Below, in pieces: positions 42,901 to 55,600 of a stretch of 64,000 bases of DNA. Each line of letters begins with the position of its first letter. The first letter of the stretch is position 1. The translations under genes and the position numbers were made by a program. Source of the stretch: Camarhynchus parvulus (taxonomy: Eukaryota; Chordata; Aves; Passeriformes; Thraupidae); assembly GCF_901933205.1 (NCBI RefSeq), contig NC_044585.1:2542001-2606000 (forward strand), given 5' to 3'. Under the pieces are notes generated by a model. The model did not search any database and had not been told where the DNA came from. It worked only from the letters and a program-made list of their open reading frames with translations.

Positions 42901-45900
42901 AAGCCACACTTAAGGTTCCATTTTCCATTCTAGTTGCTGGTGGTCCATGATCTGTTTTTAAGTAAGATTGGCCTGGGCAAGAAAACTCTTTGTGCCATTT
43001 GTGAGAAGCTTTTCCTGTTGATTTTGAAGGAAATAGTGCTTCAAGCTGATAACTGCTTTCATGTCCAGAAGTTTCCCTGTTTCTTAAACAAGATCTTGTG
43101 CAGTAAGATAAGCATGAATTGCTCAGCTTTAACTAACACTTGAAGCACGCAGTAGGAGCTCTGCTTGCTATTTTTACTTTGCCAAATTGATGTTCCTGTT
43201 TCTCAGTTCCCCAGGTTTCTGCAAAGTGCCACTGACAGCAAAGTCACCTTCTCCTGATGGGCTGCAGTTCTGCCCCTGGGGCTGTAGAACAGGGCACTGT
43301 GCAGGAGGGGCTGCACCTGCATCCTGCCCTGGGTGTGCACAGTGCTACCCACAGCCTGAGGGGAGGAGTGGGCTCCTGATTAAATGTTCTTCTGCCTCTG
43401 GAATTTGCTACAGAGCCCTGAATCAGCCTCTAAATCCTGTGCATTTCCAGCTGTGCAATCTGGGCCTTCCAGAGAGAATCTTTATTTGTCAGGTAATTGC
43501 TGTTCTCACTTAGAACACAGACCTCTTTGTGTTCTGACACATTTCCAAGTGTTTTCCCAACTGCAGGATATCCACCAGTGTGGTGGAGAAGCATCTGTCC
43601 AGCTGCAGAGGGGCAGTGACAGTCCTTGCTCCACAGTGCTGGGTACCTGTGAGCATGGTCACTCTTTCTGTGTCCCTGAGAGGCAGCTTCTCCAGCTACA
43701 AGATTTGTGTTAGGTGAATATTCCCAAGGAACCTGCTGAGCCATCACCATGGCAAGATGTCCTTGGATTAGTTTGGCATCCAGGTCCTTTTACAACCCCT
43801 GTACTCAAAAAAACCCAAGTAAACTCTAAGCTGCTTAATAAAATGAAATATAATAAAGAAGAAATAATAGCCTTAGGAAGGGAGGCAGTTCAGAGCTATA
43901 ATATGAATGGAATAAGCTGTAGCTGGTTGGTTTTGTAACTGATACAATATTTCATGTTATTTTTATCCTTCCAGTTAAAACCAGATACTGCCATCCTTAA
44001 AGAGCATGGAATCAATTTAATGATACCTTTAATAATCTTTGCTTTCCTTTTGATAGCCATATTTTGGAAGCAGAATGTCTCTCCCACTAATGGCTGTCTG
44101 CCAACTGGCTTTCATCTTTATCCTTTCTGATTCTGCAGCCTTCTACCCATGTGAATAATTTGCTCTCAGATCATGTTGTTTTTAGCTCCTGGCAGTCAAG
44201 AAGAGAGAAATCAATGTAGATTTCTGGGGTGAGTGACCAGGAGGTGAAACTTGAAAGCCTTGAATATTGGCTGCTTCAGCCTGACAAGCATAATGAAGTG
44301 TGCATGAATGGGGAACTGCATGGAGCCATGGAGGAGGATCAGCACAGGACCTCAGAAAAGACTATAGAAAAGAACAAATACATAAGATCTCCTGAGGCAG
44401 AAAGTAGGGACTAATGTAAGAAACTTTTGTGGATACTGAACAACTTCTGGTGTAGATTCACCTTTCAAATCTTTTACTCACATTTATTGTCCCCTTTCTT
44501 TTTTAATTTGGCTTAACAATGTGGGAGGCCACAGGTTTTCATGAAGATGCTTACAGACATGGTATTGACTTTTGTATTTAGTCAAACACACTTTTAAATA
44601 TATTTTGGATTTACATGACTTTTAACTTCTCAGAAGCTGGCACTTTCTTGTTCCTTGAAGATGGAAGGTGGATTTGTTTCCTTGCAGTACAAGAGCTGAA
44701 ATTGCTTTTCTAATGTAACACCATTTTGAATGTAACAGATATGCCATGAATCATTATTTGCTTCTTTAATTTTATTTCTCATTCCAAGTGGCCAATTCTG
44801 TAACCAAACTTGTCATGATAAAATGGCCCAGTGATACAGGAGATGGAATTAAGTGTGGAATCAAGAGTTTCTGCTTTGGATGCTGAGCCAAGCGTTCAAG
44901 AGCGTTTGAAATGTTGAAATGAAAGAAACTGTCTTGAACAGCCTGTTCTTATCCTGAACCAGATTTCTTGGTGTATTTACAGCAGTACTGAACAGAACTG
45001 AGAAATGGGCCCAGAATTAAAATTTGGGACCCAGCAGGACAGGCCCTATTGCTTTTCTCCCTGGGGTTTTAGAGCCAACCTAAAACAAACTGTGTGCAGG
45101 GGCTCCAGGCTCATGGCTGCTATGTGTGATAGCAGGACACAGAGCAGATAGATTACCAACCAACAATTCATCCTATGCATGTGAAATTCTCAGTTGCCAG
45201 ATTTCCTGGGTTGAAGTTTATTTTGTATCATGAGACTGGATTTAAAATAAACCCTACAGTAGTACATAAGGGCTTACAGGAATACCATAAAAAACAGAAC
45301 ATCACATTGTTCTGTTCTCCAAAATAATAAAACTTTATAATCTTGCTTCTAAATATGAAATATTGAATAGTGAATGTCACAGTAGGTGCCTGTAAATCAT
45401 GCAAGTTTGGAGAGTAAGTAAAACATTTGACTGAGGGGAAATATAAATTTTTATTGCTGCCGTGTGGGAAATGAATGTGATTTGTAGGATTGCTGTTGGT
45501 TAAAATGAAATACAGTTTATTGCACAAAGAGGAAGGGATTCAGACAAGTGCCATGTGTGGGGTTATTTCTGTTGTGCTGTATAAGTATATGGCTTAACTA
45601 TCAACAGCTCCTGTTCTAGGGAGCTCAGAGACTGACTGAGAGTAGGAATCGTGCCTGGGCTGGGCTGTCATTCGAGGATAGAGTTCAGATTGTGTGGCAG
45701 GTAGCTTATGCCTCCATATCCTGTTCCTATGTCCTTCAAGTTCAGAAGTTTAGGAGTTGCTGAACAAGCCACAACAGAGGAGAAAAAGAGATTGGCAACT
45801 TTATGGTATCTAAGGTGATGTTTGCTGAAAGTTATTGAAATGCATAAGCAGAAAACCCCAGAAATTTCTGACTATTTGTCAGCTCCAGGGTTAAAAAATC

Positions 45901-46644
45901 ACATCTATCAATGCCAGCAGAGCCATTGCTGAACCTGGAGCCCTGTCAGTCATCTTTTCCAGATCTATCAGCTGTTTTTTGCAGCACAAAACATGATGTC
46001 ATGTCAAGACTGTTATTGAAGCAATGCTTCAGGAACAGCCTGGGGAAGATACTTTTTCCTGTAGGTGTCCTCATCTCTCAATCTATTCACCGAATTGTGT
46101 ATTAGTTTCCAAATGCCCTGAGGCACTGATGGATCCTGCACAGATGTTTGTTAAAATACAGCCCACCTGATGGGACAGTGTTCTCATCAAAGCATCACTG
46201 GAGAACAGCGGTAGCTCTGCCACTGGGCACAGTTGGGTCTATTCCCACCTAAACCTTCCCATGTTTTGCAGTGAATCCCAAGGTGTAAGTCTCAGTACAG
46301 ACACGGAGTTAGAGTTAGAAACTAAAGAAAGAGAAATCTCCATGAGGAGTGAGACGGACGCTTGAGAGGAGTTGTCAAAACAGTTGATAGGGTTCACCCT
46401 GTGCCCTGGAGTGTGGCTGTTGTCCTGGCTTAGAGCCCAGTCAAGGTTCAGAGTCAAGATTATGGCTCTGACAAGGAGAAATTCAGGCATATGGCAGGAT
46501 GGGAGTTCAGAGTTGATACCACAATAAACTGAGGGCTTTTACTTGAGTGGTCCTTTGACTGGGGACTGGAGTGCCCCATGGATAAGGGACATCTTAGGGG
46601 TGGGTGAGGGATGGGGTCTAGTGGCTCTTAGGCAGACACAGAGA

Positions 46645-46712
46645 GGTCATAGAGTCATATAAGTGGAAAAGGCTTTTAAAATCATCAAGTCCGACCATTA
46701 ACCCAGCACTGC
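46645..46712 (-). mobile_element. Short CR1 LINE 3' fragment
   Basis: TCATAGAGTCATATAAGTGG then ATCATCAAGTCCGACCATTA and ACCCAGCACTGCC match the reverse complement of the CR1 3' end. The match stops after about 70 bases. Confidence 0.8.
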
Positions 46713-49174
46713 CTTCTCAGCCAGAGCCTTGTTCCCCTCTGCCTCTGTCTGAGCTGTATTTGATGGGCTCAGTGGGGTGTGCCCACACCAGCGCCATCCA
46801 GGCACTGCATCTCACCAGGAGGGAACAGAACCAGAGGTTCTGCAATCAGCCCTCAGCAGGGATCCACCCATGTGAAAGCACTGGGGCTGTCACTGCCAAA
46901 GAGGAAAAGAACCATGCCATGAATTTTTCCTTAGCATAGCCAGGGTTAACACAATCACCCTCAACTCACACTTATTTTTCTTGGGACACAGCTACTCTCC
47001 TATGTAAATAAAGATTAAGTTCATTGAATCCTTCTAAAGGACCTACTATCAAACTGTGTTTAGAATTGCACAGAGATCTGGGCAGAGGGCAGAGTTCCCA
47101 GCTTCACTAATGAACTTTGTTTCCAAGCCTGTGTCTTTTTTTAAAAAAAACTCTTCTGTATTTCCCAGAAATGTGTTGAGCTTTTTGACCCTTAGAATTC
47201 ATATCTCATATTTCTAGCATGTTGAGACTTCCTTATTTCCTGTCCCCGATAGTTTAACCTCTGGGCATTCACATTGCTTCCCCACCATCACTGAGCTGCA
47301 GCTGTGCAACTCCTTGCCTATTGCTGTCCATTTCATACTGCTCTCTTGCTGTTCTCTGAGTGTTTGGATTTGACATTCCTGTTACTTCTAGTAAAAGGAA
47401 ATGACTAAACACCAACTTTTACATCTTTTTACTGTTACCAACATTATATGGCTGATCAGAAATGCCAAATCACAGCCTCAAGAAGAACAAAACTTTGATT
47501 CTCTTCCATGAGCTGTATTTGCAGGATGAGGATTCATGCTGTGCTGTCACAAAGGAGCAGGCATCAGCTTGGAGCAAGGAGGTGCCTGAGGGCTGCTTCC
47601 AACATCCAGCCTTGTTATTGACAGTGACAGTGACAGTGGGGTACTATTAGTTTCAGAAATGTAGACACCTGTCCTCTGCAGCAAGTAGTCACCATTAATG
47701 CTCACTTTGCTGAGCCACTGGGGAACCACCAATGGAACTGCTGAGACTCAAAAGCAAGTTTCATCTTTAATTTCTTGTGGAAACTGGCTATTATGGAGAA
47801 GAGGTCTTAACTGTTGTCTGATGTAAGTATTACTCTCTGTCATGTTCTCTGTTGGAAATTATTTCCAGTCTATCACATGTTCTCAGAGAGTTGTTACTGC
47901 CTGTGTTGTGGTTGTTGCCTTGAGAGTTAAACCTTGAATCTCAGGTGACTTCATGTGTCAGCATAAATACAACCAGGATAGGAACTTGCTTTTGGGTTTA
48001 TAATTTGTAAGCTATGATTTGAGATGGTTTTGGGTGTATCTTGAACTCCTCTGTCACAACGTATTTGCATTTATCACAAGATCCTATTTAACTGTCCAAC
48101 ACATCCATGAGGCATGAGCTAAACATTGGCTGTTGGGTGCAGGGTTGTGGCTAAATTGATAAAGCCTGTGGTTTTTTAAAGAGTAAGAAGTTACTTGAAT
48201 CTCCCTTTTTCTTTCTTGTTGTGAATCCCTTTATAGTTCACATTCTAGGACTCCTGCTGGGCTGTGACTCTACTTCAGCCTGTTTTTCAGAAAAGCCCTG
48301 AGAAGTTGGCTCAGTTGCCCAAGGGGTCAGAGGACAGGCAGCTCTCTCAGACTCAGACTCAGTGGGTTTCTTTCTCTCTGATTGCTCATTTAGGGTAATG
48401 TTCCCAAAGCCTTTATTCTGGCTTGTTGCATGTATTCCTGCAACTTCATGGCTCGAGGTGCTGCCGTCAGGAGGGTGGCAGAGGGGACACGATTCACAGT
48501 AGGTTTCAGAAGCTGCTGCTTGGAGAGTGGCTCTTTCCAGGTCACCTCAGTGCTCTGGGCTCACTGGAGGGGCACTGAGTCCTCTCCAGTGGTGCAGTGA
48601 CAGTGTTTCCTTGGGTCAGGTAGAGCTGCTCTGGCAAGTCCTGTTTTTCTAAAGCAGAAACTCACCACTGTTATTGCACTGCTGGAGTTGCAGCAGTCTG
48701 GGGGATTGAGAGTGATGAGCCTGAAGGGAAGCAGCACAGTGAAGATGTGTTTTGCTCTGAAAACTTTTATCATCCTGTAAATCAGAAGCTGGATGATATT
48801 GGAAAAATCCATTAAACTAAATTATCAAGGGGTACCAGATATAAAGAGGCACTTGTGGCTCAGGAAGTTTCTGAATTTCAAGTATTTGGAGGCTGAGAGA
48901 TCATTTAGGGAAGAATCACTACACATTTATTGTTGTACTCTTCCTGCTGTAGTCTTCCTTGGGCACCCAGTGTTGGCTGCTGTCAGAGACAGGAGCTGTG
49001 GAGTTCTCAGTTTTACCCACCTGCCTGGATTTTTTTTGTTCTAATATAAATATAGTCAACATCTAAGCCTATTGTTTAGAAAGGATGGAAATGTAAGCAA
49101 ATGAGACAAATTTTCTTTAGATGAAACAATATCTGTGACCATGAAACCAGGACAGATTTGTGCTGTAGACATTA

Positions 49175-49335
49175 TTACAGGCATATTATATGTATAGATG
49201 TTATATATATACAGACATTATATATATATATACACACACACAGACGATATATATATATATACAGACATTATATAGACATATTATTTATATAGTCATTATA
49301 TATATACAGACATTATATAGACATATATTACATTT
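49175..49335. repeat. AT-rich imperfect tandem repeat
   Basis: Repeated TATATATATACAGACATTAT and ATATAGACATATTA units with a CACACACA stretch. Microsatellite/minisatellite DNA of no evident function. Confidence 0.85.
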
Positions 49336-50857
49336 GAACATTGAACTGTTTTAGGAGGTTTTAGAATTTTTTTTCTCTTTCTAAACAATATATGGAGAAT
49401 AGAAACATTTTCTCAATATAAACACTTTTGTATTTACTGTGTTTATGTTTTCAAAATGGCTATTTGGTTAGTCTTGAATAAACAAGCCTCCAAAATATGG
49501 TGTTGGGCAATCTTGGCCAGTGATGTGTGTGTGAGGAGTGTGTTTATGTGTGTGTCCAACTCCATTCAGACTGACTGAATTTCATGTCAGGCAAGGTAAT
49601 ATAAAACCTGTACAGTGTGCTGAGAGTCCAGGCTTGGCAGCTTTCTGGAATCCAGCACAGATCTGCCCTTCATTGTGCAGCAATTCAGATTTTGGGAGGA
49701 AGCTGAAGAGGGAAAGTCCAAGCTGGCTCCAAAACTGAGATGTGGCACCATTTTAGCATGGGACATGAAATAGAGCCTGACATTCAGGAGCTGGGTTTCA
49801 CTTGTCCCAGGCAGTGGGAAATAGGAATAGGCAAAGGAAGGGAAAAGTGCTGGTTCCTTTTGGCAGGGGCACAGGGTTGAGTCCAGAATTGTTTCTTTGG
49901 GCCTTGGTGATAGCTGCCTGATTTAAAGGACAAGGCTTTCCCATTCCAGGAGGTGATAGATGCTGGGCAGAGCTGCTGAAAGGAAAGAATTGTCCTTGTG
50001 GTGCAGGCATGGCCATGTCAGGAGGGAACTGCCAGGGAGAGAGCAGCCCCAGGCACCAACTGTCCCAGAAAGGACAGAGACGAAGTTTTAATAATAAGGC
50101 ACTGTCCATGCTCTTGGGCAGCTCAAAGGATCTCTGTGATTGATTATAAATTCCACATGGTTTGGGTGTGGAATGCTTTTATGGCTGTGCAGCACTGAAG
50201 GGGCTGCACCAGGAATTTCAGCTGGGAAAGCTGTGTGCACAAGAAGCAGATCTCAGAGAAGAAAGCAGCAGGCAGGAGGATAGATGCTGATGGGATAATG
50301 TGATGGAATCACCTGGTAGGAGAGCTGTGGATTTCTGTAACTCATCCAGGGGTCTGAAGTGACAGAAAGTTTGGTCACTGCTCGTGTACAGCATCCAAAA
50401 GACTCTGCCTGAACGGGGCAGTGAAAGTGGAAGCGCATGAAAATTGCTTGTTCAGACAGAAAGGAGAAGAGAGCCAGAAGGCAAGCCAAGATGCCATCAG
50501 CCTCATGGAGCTGGGTTTTGGTTTCCTGAATTTCAGAGATGATGTGTGTGGCTGAAGGACCATTTTCCATCCTGCCTGCTAGCATGGAGCTCTGGAGATG
50601 CACATTGTGATCCAGATTCTGTGTTCCAAAGGCTTTCAAATTAATTTAATTTTCATTAAACTAGGACACGCTGTCCAGTCACTGCTGGAAGTCCTTTAAT
50701 CTGTTGCAGACAAACCCCAGATGTTTCTGTGTGCATTATTTATTTTGTCCTTTCTACATTGACCCTGGTGTGCCATGTAGAAATTGTTTCTTTTTGTTAA
50801 ATGCTGCTGCTTCCATCTGCCCTTTGGTGTGGAGACCAGCAGCTCTGCTTTTTTGGA

Positions 50858-51008
50858 AAAATCACAAAAACCAAAAAAACCCCAAAACAAAACAAAATAA
50901 CCCCAAATCAAAACAAACAATTCCCCCCCAAAAATACAAACAAACAAACAAACAACTTAAATAAAAAACCCAAACCCAACCCCAAACAACCCCCCACAAA
51001 CCCTCAAG
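50858..51008. repeat. Strand-asymmetric A/C-rich tract
   Basis: About 150 bases made almost only of A and C on the plus strand (AAACAAACAAACAAACAA, then C runs). On the minus strand, 50995-50969 reads as four G runs (6, 4, 3 and 3) with short loops, a G-quadruplex pattern. Confidence 0.85.
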
Positions 51009-52077
51009 GTTTTCTTAAGTCCTTTTTCCTCATGCAACTGCCTCTCTATTGATGGTTTCTGTGGAAGTCACTGTACTGGCTTAGGGTTTGAATCCAGAGG
51101 AGGTTTGTGAAATGTTGTGTGCTGGTACAGCTGCTGCCACATGGTCTGGAAAGGACCACGTTGTGGCTGAGAACTACAATGCATTGCTGCCAATAACTTA
51201 CTTGCATTTTCCAATCTGATAAGCTGAAAATGTCTCACTTCAATGTGATAAGAAACTTAACCAGCTGTTGTACAAAGAAAGGTCCTAAAATTAAATATGC
51301 AAGGTAGAAAAGAAGGAGAGGATATGCACGAAATTCTGAAAACAGCTTATTTTCTGTTGAAATAAAAAGATGTACTACTCAGGCATCTCAGCTCAGGTGT
51401 TCTTGCACTATGTATTTAACACTGATGAAGATGAGTATTCAAATTCTGAATGTGGGAAAGCAGGGATTTTTTCCATTCCCATTGCTCATGCTCATGTATG
51501 ATCAAAATTTGACTTCTTGCATTTTCTACCCTGTGTTCCAGCTGAGTAAATTTTGGGACTATAATATCAGCATGTCCCTAGAGGAAAGAGTGTAAAATTT
51601 TGAAGGAGACATTTACAATGATCACAGTGTGGGAAAGTGGCTAATGAGAAGTGATACAACAGCTCCAAAGGGAATTGTGCAACAGCCTGGAATTTGAATA
51701 CCAGGGAATTTCCAAAGTAAAACAGCGGTGAAAGATAACCAGGGAAAAAGAAAAGTATAGAAAACAAACACTACAAGACTGATCTTCTCTTTTCCTGCAT
51801 GCTGCTCGCCCACTTTCTAGGGAAGAAAGCAAACAGTTTCTTGTGCTCTTGCACAAGGAAAGGGTTACCTCCCAGGAGCTCCCAGGGCCATTCCGGAGGA
51901 AAGGAAGTTATTGTGAAGCAATGCTGTTATCCCTGGAACCCAGACAGAGCTAGGAGCCTACATCTGTAGTTGCACAGTACCAATGACCTTCATTTTTTTG
52001 CACCAGGAGATGGCAAGGGCTGTTTATGGAGCTGGGGCTTATGCTTCTGTCAGCCTCTCTGAGGCTTGCTTTGCTTG

Positions 52078-52691
52078 TGTGAAAAGTGCATATTATATGG
52101 CTCTGTGCAGATATTTACCATATGTATTTTGATGTATTGATTAGTAGTGCTGTATTAACGTTTCAATAATATGATAAATGTAGTCTTGTAGTTAAAAGGT
52201 AACTTTTATAGTTAAAATAAGAACTATGTAAGTGGGATACTTTTTTAAGAACGGAATGAGGCACTCGCACCAGATAGCAGCCCCAGGACACCTAAATCTT
52301 TCAGAGAAAAAGAATTTATTGCTCCATTATCAGAAGAAATGAACTTCTTCCCACCTCGAAGGCACTGTTAGGATTAAGAGGAAGAAGTTAACAATAACCA
52401 GACAGAATCCTGTGTTTGAATGGAATTTATGCATCATGTATGAAGTGTATGAATATGCAACAGGCTGTTGCTTTTAAGGGTTGATGCTTTGTTAACAGGT
52501 GTCCTTTTTCAGGCTTATTTTGCCCAGAAAAGGTACCCCGACGTCCATAACTCTTTGTCTCTATTGTCTCATATTGTCCTAATTCAAATTGTCCAAGTTC
52601 TTATTACTCTAATTGTATCACTATCTTTATAACCATTTTATTACTATTAAACTTTTAAAATTTTAAAAACAAGTGATTGGCGTTTTTCACA
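52078..52691 (-). mobile_element. ERV solo LTR, copy B (inverted relative to copy A)
   Basis: Starts TGTGAAAAGTGC and ends CGTTTTTCACA. It is the same family as 39324-39919 in opposite orientation, with long near-identical blocks (for example GACAGAATCCTGTGTTTGAA) and an extra 13-base GTACC-containing segment near 52534. The minus-strand AATAAA is at 52320-52315. No retroviral genes lie next to it. Confidence 0.85.
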
Positions 52692-55600
52692 GTTGTGAAG
52701 TGCATGAGGATCATAAGGCAGTAAAGAACCTGCTCTCCCCCCATTCCATTGCAGTGAAGCTCAGCTTGCTCTGGTTTTCCCTAAGTGCTGGCTCCCTTAC
52801 TGACCTGCAGCACTCACACATCTGGAATTTATCCTTCCCAAAGAGCTGGAGGTGCAGCAGGGAGAGGGCAGTGGTGCAGAGTTCTTAGGCTGGTGTTTAA
52901 GGTGTTTAAGCTGGGATTCATGAGGGCAGAGTCTGAGGCAGGTGTGAGGGAATCTCTTCAGCAGCTTGTGGCTTCCCAGAGGCAAATCCTGCTCCCTTCC
53001 CATCCCTCCTGCACCAGCTGCACATGTCCTCCCTTGCTCTCCCTCTCAGCACTCTGATGCTGATGGATGTCACTGGATTCCAGTGAAATGGAGAAGTGCA
53101 GGACTCCAGTGGGGTGCTGTGTGGGTGCTTTCATTTCTCAGGAAGGGCTGCAGGGATAGGCAGAGGTGGGGCCTGCTGGCTTCACAGGAAAGTACAATCT
53201 GTCTTGTTCCATTTCAGCAGTGCTGCTCATTTTGGAGGGGAGATGAAATCCAGATGCTAGTCCTGGTCTTGATTCCTGACTCAGAAATTGCAGTGTGATT
53301 AAGCACTTTGGAAAGCCTCTCTCTGTGCGCAGCAGTGCAGCTCTGTCATTTACCTGGGAATCCCACAAAAGCCTCAGTTCTCATTTAGGGGAATTTTTAG
53401 AAAATATTTCCCATCCTTGATCCTTTTTCTGAGAGGATGAGGTTGTTTTCAGACGATCTCTTAAGATAAAAGTCCCTATTGTTTTTATATACCCTTAACA
53501 CCAGGAAGTTAAAAAAAAAAAGTAAAAAGTGAAAAGAAAAATGTTGTAGCAGCTGCACAAAGAGCCTAATGCAGACATCACATCCCCACTGCCTGGGGCT
53601 CAGTATGTGCAGCCCATGGAGAATTTGCCCTCATCTCCTGCATGGTGTGAGCTTGCATTGACTGACTGTGTGGGGCCAGAACATGGACCAGGGACCCAGA
53701 GTGCGGGATGGCAGGGGAGGGAGAAGTGGGATTGCTCGGTGGGGGATGGTCCCTGCTTTGTGGAGTTGGGAACCAGGGTGTTAGAGGCTGGAGAAGCATG
53801 TGGAGGGCTTGGAAGAGAACACACAGTCAGTCAAGCTTGTGGGTTTTGCCAGCATTTCAATAGCCATTTACCTGGATCCCTCTCCAACATGGAGAGCAGC
53901 CCACATTGGAGAGAGCCTGTGCTGAGCACCTCACTCTGCCTGTGTGCAGACCTCTGTCCTGACCTGTACCAAAATTAATGAGGTTTCTGTTCAAGTTCAG
54001 CAAGGCCCCTGTGGGTGATGCTCTGCTCCTTGTCAGCCATTCCCCTTGATTTTAATCCAAGCCAGAGATTTGCTGGTGTTGCATTTTCATCCTCGTTGAT
54101 TCCCTTTTTGACTTCCAAATTGTATTTCAACAGCACTCCTTTTTCTGAACATCTCTCTAAGGCTTTTGGTATTAAAGAGTTCAGGATTTGAGTATATTAC
54201 TTCTCTCTGTGAAAATCCCTGGCGAAAATCCCTCCTCAGTTTCCTCAGCTGATGTGCCTCCCTTGTGTGTTCAGAGTGGCTCTTGTTGCCCTGTGCTGGG
54301 CCCTGGGGAGACCAAGGGAGCTCCAGCCTGCAGAGGACTCAGTGAGCAAAACTGATCCAGGCAGCTCCTGAATGAGCAGGGCAGTGAACCAGCACTGCCT
54401 GGGGCTCACTGAGCTCATACAAACATGTGATGGCAGCTGTATAGGTACTTACATATAGATACACACACACTATACTATAAATATATTATATTTAGTACTT
54501 CCATGTGGGTTAAAACCCTCCACAGATATCCTTTGGGGTCACTAATGTAATACTCCAACCTATTTTAGACAGCACAGGGTTCAGGCAGAGTTTGCTGGTG
54601 GTGTCTTTGGATGCACACAAAGCTCCCTTTTGTTTTCTCCTGCCAATATTTTCAGCTGTTACAGTAATTGTACTAATGAGGTTTAGTCTTTAAGAAAACT
54701 GCTGGATTTGGTCCAGAAGGGCACTCAAGAGTTAAAGACTGAATCAGAAGGTTTCACTGTTATTCTAATATTGAGCATAGCTGCAGCGTTACAGAAAGAA
54801 TAAAGTGCTGATGTTTGCAGCAAACTGTGCCTGGATATCCTCCTTGAATAAAGCAAATGGAGAAGAGTTTCCCTTGGGCAATGGTTTGGGCCACGTGTCC
54901 CCTGAGTCGAGCTGTGCAAAAGTTGACTTTCACTGGGCCAATGTCACTGTGAAATAGAGATTGTTCTGGTTTGGGTTCCACAGAGCATTTCCAACAGGCA
55001 TTACATTTAACCAGCAGGAAAGGAAGAAGGAGGCAGCAGCTCTGCCTTTGACCTTGGAAAATTCAACAAAGACAGAGGAGTCCCTGACATTCTGCAGGTC
55101 CCTTTAGGCTTTCAGTGGTGTGAGAAATGGTGTGTGTCCTGTGATGTCCCATTCAGGTGCTTTCCCTTTGCTCATGCTTACTGCCCACAAAGAGACATTC
55201 TTTAAGTGGGAAACTGAAGGACAGTGTGGTTGAGGAAAATAGTGCCAGAGTAGTATTGAACTGTTGATACTTGCTGTCCTCAAGATGTAGGTTTGTCCTC
55301 TCCAGTCATCTGTCTCTGCCCTGCTGCTGTGCTTCTAAAACATGGAATGCTTGTGATCAGCCTCCAACCCTTCAAGGCTTTGTTGGATGAATCTGTTTAG
55401 CCCTTACACTGGAGCCAGAAGTGTGTTTGCAAGACTTGAGATGAGGTACTGCCAAGTTTCTCAGCTAAAAGTGTGAGAGTTATTCCCTAGTGTGCTTTCC
55501 AATTAAAAGGAAAACAAAAAAACCCCTTGATTCAGAAGGTACTTAAATGTTAATCTCAGCAAAGTGTAAACCTATGAGTAAATTAGGAACATATTTCCCT

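Larger units (their letters stand above)
39920..52077. other. Intergenic region without recognisable genes
   Basis: Twelve kb between the two inverted LTR copies. It contains the CR1 fragment at 46.65 kb, an AT-rich repeat at 49.18-49.33 kb and an A/C-rich tract at 50.86-51.01 kb. Open frames are all about 130 codons or less, without recognisable domains or a phase-consistent exon series. A non-coding RNA cannot be excluded. Confidence 0.65.

Noticed and set aside
44229..44414. 61-codon charged open frame (MSDQEVKLESLEYWLL...)
   Set aside because: No homology recognised, no splice-compatible neighbours, and length is within chance expectation.
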